Shown here: piece after piece, positions 58,256 to 64,000 of the stretch
Layout: every line of letters starts with the position of its first letter
How positions within the stretch are numbered: the first letter of the stretch is position 1
NCBI GenBank assembly: GCA_006176705.1
Contig: QRFJ01000747.1
Coordinates: 248,001 to 312,000 of the forward strand
DNA length: 64,000 nucleotides
Direction: 5' to 3'
Source of the DNA: Cocos nucifera
Lineage: Eukaryota > Streptophyta > Magnoliopsida > Arecales > Arecaceae
The notes under the pieces: model-generated
Seen by the model: the letters and a program-made list of their open reading frames with translations, nothing else
What the model was told of the DNA's origin: nothing
The model's database searches: none
Program-made: the position numbers and the translations under genes

Positions 58256-59945
58256 ATAAGATCTTCTTCAACCTCGATCATTGGAGATAAGATCTCTTCC
58301 AAGCTTCAGAATCTATGTCAATAGAAGATAAGATCTTCTTTAACCTCGACTGAAAATAAGATCTCCCCAGAGCCTACTCCAACAGGAGATAAGATCTTCT
58401 TCAACCTCGACTGCTAGAGATAAGATCTTCCCCGAGCTCCACCTTCAACCTCGACTGTCGGAGATAAGATCTCCTTCGAGATCCACCTTCAACCTCGACT
58501 GCTGGAGATAAGATCTCCCCCGAGCTTCTACGTTAATAGAAGATAAGATCTCCTTCAACCTCGACTGCTGGAGATAAGATTTCTCTCGAGCCTCAGAGCC
58601 TACTCCAACAGGAGATAAGATCTTCTTCAACTTCGACTGTTGGAGATAAGATCTCCTTCGAGCTCCATCTTCAACCTCGACTATCGGAGATAAAATCTCC
58701 TTCGAGCTCCACCTTCAACCTCGACTGTCGGAGATAAGATCTCTCCCGAGATCCACCTTCGACCTCGACTGCTGGAGATAAGATCTCCTCTGAGCTTCTA
58801 TGTCAATAGGAGATAAGATCTCCTTCAACCTCGACTGCTAGAGATAAGATCTCCCCCGAGTCTCAGAGCCTACTCCAATAGGAGATAAGATCTTCTTCAA
58901 CCTCGGCTGCTGAAGATAAGATCTCCTTCGAGCTTCAACTTCAACCTCGACTGCTAGAGATAAGATCTTCTTCGAGCCTTAGAGCCTCAATGACTACGAT
59001 AACAAGAGAAAAGATCTCCTTCAACCTCGGCTGGAGATGAGATCTCCCCTGAGCTTCAACTACAACTTCAATCTCAGTTGGAGATAAGATCTCCTTCGAG
59101 TTTCAAAGTCTACATCAATAGGAGAGAGGATCTTCTTCAACCTCGGTTGGAGATAGAATCTCCCCCAAGCTTCAACATCTGCATCAATAGGAGATGAGAT
59201 TTTCTTAACCTCGACTGAAGATGAGATCTCTCCTGAGCCTCAACTTCAATTTCAAACTCAGCTGGAGATGAGATCTCTTCCGAGCTTCAACTACAACTTC
59301 AACCTCGATTAGAGATAAAATCTCTCCCGAGTTTCAAAGTCTACATCAACATGAGAGAAGATCTTCTTCAACCTCGGCTGGAGATAGAATCTCTCCCGAG
59401 CTTCAACATCTGCGTCAAAAGAAGATGAGATCTTCTTTAACCTCGGCTGGAGTTAAAATCTCCCCCGAGCCTCAACTTTAACTTTAACCTCGACTAGAGA
59501 TGAGATCTCTCCCAAGCTTCAACTTCAACTTCAACCTCGATTGGAGATAAGATCTCCTCTAAGTTTCAAAGTCTACATCAATAGGAGAGAAGATCTCCTT
59601 CAACCTCGATTGAAGATATGATCTCTCCGGAGCTTCAACGTCTGCGTCAATAGGAGATGAGATCTCCTTCAACCTCGACTGAAGATGAGATCTCCTCCGA
59701 GCCTCAACTTCAACTTCAACCTCGACTGGAGATAAGATCTTCTTCGAGTTTTAAAGTCTACACAATAGGAGAGAAGATCTTCTTCAACCTTGGCTGAAGA
59801 TAATATCTCCCACAAGCTTCAACCGCAATGTCAATAAAAGATAAGATCTTCTTGGACCTCGACTGAAGACGGGATCCTCCGAGCCTCAACTTCAACGTCA
59901 ACTTTGGCTGGAGATAAGATCTCTCTCAAGCTTCAACTTCAATGG
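58256..59945 (+). repeat. Internal array 3, GGAGATAAGATCTCC-type repeats
   Basis: About 1.7 kb of short units with GGAGATAAGATCTCCTTCGA followed by GCCTCAACTTCAACCTCGAC. Spacing is about 40-60 bases, with larger composite units separated by TACATCAATAGGAGA-type blocks. The core AGATAAGATCTTATCT-like words are partly self-complementary. Confidence 0.85.
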
Positions 59946-60030
59946 ATGCAGAGCCCAAAAAAGAACTTCGACAGTCATCTTTTTGTACTCCCTTCCTTCA
60001 AATTTTGAACTCAAGAGTGGGGGGGACTAT

Positions 60031-60781
60031 TGTTGGGGATAAACCCCACTCCTGTCGAAGTTCAGCATGATGTTTAGCCCAATGCAATCGATAATCATGG
60101 AAGAGCTTCAGCGGCCAAACCTTAGCCAAACTCCTTCAGTCGGTCGAACTTTTCAATGGTCGAGCCCCAACCGAACCCCTTCAACCAGCCGAACTTCGCA
60201 GCGGCCGAGCCCTAGTCGAACTCTCCCTTCGATCGAACTTCTTTAAGATCTTTCCTTCAGTCGGACTCCTACAGGAGCCAAACTCCTTTCAGACTCCTCA
60301 TTCAGTCGAACTCCTATGGGAGCCAAACTTCCTCCGCACTCCTCCTTCAGTCGGACTCCTACAGGAGCCAAACTTCCTTCAAACTTCTCCTTCAGTCGAA
60401 CTCCTACGAGAGCCGAACTCCTTCCAGATCTCTCCTTCAGTCGAACTCCTATAGGAATCAAACTCCTTTTGGACTTCTCCTTTAGTCAGATTTCTATGAA
60501 AGCCGAACCTCCTTCGTACTTCTCCTTCAGTCGGACTCCTATGGAAGTCAAACTCCTTTCGGATCCTCCATTATTTGGACTCCTATGGAAGCCAAACTCT
60601 CTCCGTACTTCTCCTTCAGTCGAACTCCTACGGGAGCCGAACTCCCTCTGCACTCCTCCTTCAGTCGGACTCCTACAGAAGCCGAACTCCTTTCGGATCC
60701 TCTTTCAGTCGGACTTCTATGGGAGCCGAACTTCCTTCGCACTTCTCCTTCAGTCGGACTCCTATGAGAGCCAAACTCCAA
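60031..60781 (+). repeat. Truncated 3' LTR of the array-rich element
   Basis: Starts TGTTGGGGATAAACCCC right after the polypurine tract GAGTGGGGGGGACTAT and matches 54591 onward, including an array of the ~46-bp unit from ~60225. It ends within the array at ~60780, where FAR1-like sequence begins. The promoter part and the right end of the LTR are missing. Confidence 0.8.
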
Positions 60782-61388
60782 GTTCCATCAACGCCCCAGT
60801 TTCTCCAAGTTTCATTTCTCGTTGTCGCTTGGTTCGAAGGATATTTTTCTGATCTTGTTTTGTGAATCCAATATTGGCCCTACCACCAACATGCTGACTC
60901 ATGATTTCATAAGAATCCTTCAACCTAATACAGGCATTATCTGCTAGATCAATTTCATATATCTTGGCTTCTGACATTTTACGTTGGGATGGCATCATAT
61001 GGAAGCATGATGGAATGTAAAAGAGGATGATTATGCTCCACCACAAAGCTCTCAATTTAAAATTTTTCACTACTTTTGTTAAACTTAATAAGCATATATG
61101 CCATGCAACCGGTTCTTATTTTAGCACAATGACTCATTACATGATCATCATGTTTGTCTGGAAGTCGAAAACCTTCTTTACATCATGTAAATTTTCTGAA
61201 GGTTACTTGACTGATTTTTTTATGCTTGTTCTATAGTCTCTCCGAATACTTAATCCAATTATCCGTCCATAATGATTGTAAAATTCATATGCATCATTTT
61301 CAGATTCAAATTCCATACCTACTTTTGGGATGTATCTTTGAAAATCATAAGAATCAATCGTATTTTCATCAACTTGACTCTCTGCCAT
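60782..61388 (-). pseudogene. FAR1/FHY3-type transcription factor, broken 5' part
   Basis: From ATG at 61388 the - strand reads MAESQVDENT, then PKVGMEFESENDAYEFYNHY and a GLSIRRDYRTS segment, the start of a FAR1 DNA-binding domain. The zinc-finger part (a CKEGFRLPDKHD-like segment, then EHNHPL) continues in a second frame, and PSQRKMSEAKIYEIDLADN with VGGRANIGFTKQDQKNILRT, the FAR1 linker region, in a third. There is a frameshift near an A run at ~61215, a TGA and a TAA in the second frame, and another frameshift at ~61000. The gene then stops at the truncated LTR at ~60781, so the MULE transposase-like core and SWIM finger are absent. FAR1-family proteins derive from Mutator-like transposases; a decayed MULE is the alternative, but the linker sequence favours FAR1. 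Confidence 0.85.
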
Positions 61389-62806
61389 TGTAAACCTTCT
61401 GCATATTAGCATAAATTAACTAAGTATAAGTAACAACATGCAATTAAAGATTTCAAACATATATAAGATTATTGATTGCATAATAAAGTAGTCAATATGA
61501 TAATGATTATTTATTTAATATGTTCTGCCTTCTTTTGAATGATGTTGTGGTTTCCTATAGTGTATTATTTAGTAATGAATGCAAGGTTACATTGTAAGAA
61601 ACTATCTTTACAGGTTTGAAAGGAAAATAATATCCATATATCCTTGCCAATTTAACTAGTACAATAATGAGTTGCAACATAGTAATTTTTCAAGTTTTTA
61701 ATTAAATGTTTTTGGCTTTGCTTTGTGTTCTTTTATTACTAAGTATTTGATAGGCTAGTAGACGATGTAACAAAATAATGTAATGACATAGACAATAAGC
61801 CTTTTACATAGGTATTGACTTCATTTAAGATTCTTGTTTGGTCCTATATCTGATATAGATAGCAAATAATTATATTAGACTAAACAATTTCCTACACGGG
61901 ACTCCATTTTACTAGATTTTTCTTGCCCAGTCATTAGTTTATTGCAAAATATCCATCATACCATTCCTTTCATTACTTCATTAGTGGTACATTAAGCTCT
62001 CTTTTTTTATTACAAAAATATTTTTTGTCGATGGCAATAAGACCAAACAATATAATATATTATAATATGAATATTTATACTTCTAAATTACTTATTATAT
62101 GTTTCATAGATAAGTTAAATTACTGGATATTTCCACAAATACTTGCTATGCGATAGAAAGTAATTAATCTATATAAAACATGACCAATGAAAAGTAGAAG
62201 AAATAGGGAACAACAATAATGACTATAGAGTGGCCTTTACCGACATGGTCGTAAAGATGGTAAATGATGGCGGATCATAGTATCTTCCCCACATTACTGT
62301 TGATTGGAGAAGATTCAATAGGATGATAGAGTTGAGAAGGTCCGCTGGTGTTCGCCAATGAAGATTAGACCAAATCCAATATCTTCTAAGATGGACATTT
62401 AAGAAAAAAAATATCGTTAAAGAATAGAGGAGCAGCAATGGAAGGATGGTCTGGATCCTCCCAAAGGAGAAGAGAAGAATGTTGTTAGATTTTATTTTAA
62501 TGGGAGAGAAGGGATGTATCATTATTAAATTTAATCTAACAGGTGTCGAGTTTTAATGTGCATCATTAAATCCCACCGCGTCTTAAATCCTATCATTTTC
62601 TTTAAGAAGAAATCGCTTTGGATCATTAAATGCTTTGAGAAGGGGTTCTAAGGAAAAGCCGTTGGATCTACCCTGAGTGATTCAAATTTCAAATCCCTTT
62701 TAGAGTGGGTGCAACCCATCTATAAAAGTTCTTGCTCTAACGGCTTCTTCGATATATCCTGTTATTGCTACCCCTCAACCATCCCGCAACCCCGCCCTAT
62801 AGCCTT
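61389..62806. other. Upstream DNA of the FAR1-like pseudogene
   Basis: No gene recognised. 62128-62200 and 62500-62665 share sequence with 32630-33015. A + strand TATA-like TATAAAAG lies at 62721-62728, followed by CT-rich sequence, but no frame follows it. Confidence 0.45.
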
Positions 62807-63250
62807 AGATCCTATTTGGCTAAGCTTTTGAAGTACTAGAAAGCACTTTCTGACCCTCCAAAAGTACTTTTGGATGATACAGTGATGTTTGGTAAAAAAT
62901 TAAAAAGCTATTTTGACTTTATCAGGAAGCTAAAAAGATTTATTTGAAAAAAAGCTCCATTTTAAAATTTTCTAGTTAATGTCAGAAAGTTTGATTTAAA
63001 TAAAATTTTTTAATGATCAAAATAGCCATTATCTTATATCATATCATATTACATCATTATAATATAATATAAAATAATATAATATTATAATATTATAATA
63101 TTATAATATTATAATATAATATATTATATTATAATTTATTATCTAACATTATAATCCATCATATTATCTAACATTATATATTATATCATAATTATAATAT
63201 TATATTATACTATTATAATATTATTATATTATATTATATTATTATAATAT
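62807..63250. repeat. MITE-like block and TAA/TATAATAT-rich DNA
   Basis: GATCCTATTTGGCTAAGCTTTTGAAG...AAAGCACTTTC...CAAAAGTACTTTT at 62807-62880 resembles the ends of common plant hAT-type MITEs. From ~63040 to 63250 the sequence is almost pure A/T with repeated TATAATATTA words. Any second MITE end has been obscured by the A/T expansion. Confidence 0.4.
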
Positions 63251-64000
63251 TATTGATGCAGAATCTGATTGACGTCGGATCGAGCTAGAGTCGAGAAAGA
63301 TGATATCGCCATTGATGACCTACAAAATAAAGTTTCGTCTGAAGTCGGTGGTGGTGGCTTCGGTAGGATCCTCCGACGATTAAGTCAGCTCTTCTAACCA
63401 ACAGAAATGGAGTGCTCAGAAAAGAGTTTGGCAGAGTTTCGGAAAGGAGAAGAGAGCTTAGAAAAAATATATATGGAGGGTCTCTTTTTATAGACAGAGC
63501 CTATAGTGGATTGATAGTGACAGCTGCAGTCATCTGATAGCAGGCCGCTCGAGATCTGATGGAGTCTGTCACGGAGGAAGGCGCCGCCTGTAGCAGACTG
63601 ATAGTGACAGCTGCAGCCATCTGATAGTGGGCCACTCGAGGCCACGTGGAGTTTGTTATGGAGAGAGGTGTCCGTTGCCGTAATGTGACCGTTCGTTGAG
63701 ATTTAATAGTCGAAGTTCGAAAAAAGCAGGCATTGGTTGGTGAAGAGCTTTGACACATATCAATTTCAGAAGAGTTTGGACTTCTAAAAGAAATATGGCT
63801 AGAGAGAATCATCCGAAAGAAATGCTAGATAAAATCTGAAAGTAATTCGCTGAAAAAATCCGACCAAAGGAGAAGTTGGGAAGGAGTTTGGCTCCTGAAG
63901 AAATTCGACTGAAGGAGGAGTCTGGAAGGAGTTCAGCTCCTATAGAAATCTGATTGAAAGAAAGTTCGAAAGGAGTTCGACTTCTAGAGGAATCTGACTA
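63251..64000 (-). mobile_element. LTR of the array-rich family, opposite orientation, running off the window
   Basis: Read on the - strand it ends ...GATTCTGCATCAATA at 63251, against GATCCTGCACCAACA in the 5' LTR at 56474. Matching parts include AGTGCTGACTTGATC-like words near 63390 and a TATAAAAA box (63485-63492). From ~63840 the ~46-bp array begins and continues past 64000. The LTR terminus carries transitions at the CA/TG ends, so this copy is older or was methylated. Confidence 0.75.

Larger units (their letters stand above)
54591..60781 (+). mobile_element. Large non-autonomous LTR element built of tandem arrays
   Basis: The 5' LTR is 54591-56474 (TGTTGG...CCAACA), then ATTGGCGCTAGAGGAAGGG as the primer-binding region, a 3.5-kb interior, the polypurine tract GAGTGGGGGGGAC before 60031, and a 3' LTR cut short at ~60781. 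No pol is present; the interior has only a broken gag start and three tandem arrays. This agrees with a LARD-type derivative of a Tat-like gypsy element (inference from primer site and gag start). It inserted into the copia remnant on the left; on the right it abuts a FAR1-like pseudogene after loss of most of its 3' LTR. Confidence 0.8.

Noticed and set aside
60243..60852. Repetitive frames of up to 178 codons
   Set aside because: Same LTR array in the truncated 3' LTR; they run across the LTR/FAR1 junction.
1..64000. CRISPR-like or prokaryotic mobile features
   Set aside because: Repeat arrays have no unique spacers of constant length, and the coding, intron and LTR structure is clearly from a plant nuclear genome.

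Overview
The window is nuclear DNA of a flowering plant: AT-rich, intron-containing, and mostly LTR retrotransposons in several layers of insertion. The repeat types and the two readable host genes fit a monocot, possibly a palm. That placement is inference from general recollection, not a database match.

Host genes. One intact single-exon F-box/DUF295 gene lies on the + strand (2958-4031). One complete five-exon gene for the mitochondrial ribosomal protein uL3m lies on the - strand (34452-44823, 311 codons before the stop, all introns phase 0 and GT-AG, intron 2 about 6.8 kb). Two broken genes are readable: two exons of a mitochondrial pyruvate dehydrogenase kinase with an in-frame stop (10667-11557), and the 5' part of a FAR1/FHY3-type gene with frameshifts and stops, cut off by a retrotransposon LTR (60782-61388, -).

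Layout. 1-2957 is non-coding upstream DNA. 4769-10603 is an internally deleted Ty1/copia-type element with an AACAT target-site duplication. 11558-17193 is intergenic and holds two GA/CT foldback repeats, a CACTA-type terminus with an array of palindromes, and a long hairpin. 17194-19570 is a solo LTR of the 4769 family with an AAGCC target-site duplication. 19838-32531 is a rearranged second copy of the F-box downstream DNA plus part of the 4769 element, later invaded by a hAT-like element (22937-25050) and a nearly intact CRM-type Ty3/gypsy element (25120-31441, -). 32532-34451 holds unidentified sequence. 34452-44823 is uL3m. 45061-50086 is degenerate repeat DNA. 50087-54590 is a decayed Ty1/copia element (-), cut at 54590 by a large non-autonomous LTR element (54591-60781, +) whose LTRs and interior are built of tandem arrays. 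61389-63250 is FAR1 upstream DNA, a MITE-like block and AT repeats. 63251-64000 is another LTR of the 54591 family in the opposite orientation, running off the window.

The most informative structure is the order of events around the F-box gene: insertion of the 4769 element, then duplication of a segment carrying the F-box downstream DNA and that element, then hAT and CRM insertions into the duplicate. I saw no gene cluster that looks like a new biochemical system. The less ordinary signals are the palindrome array with its neighbouring hairpin, the multi-array non-autonomous element, and the all-transition divergence concentrated at one end of the CRM LTRs.
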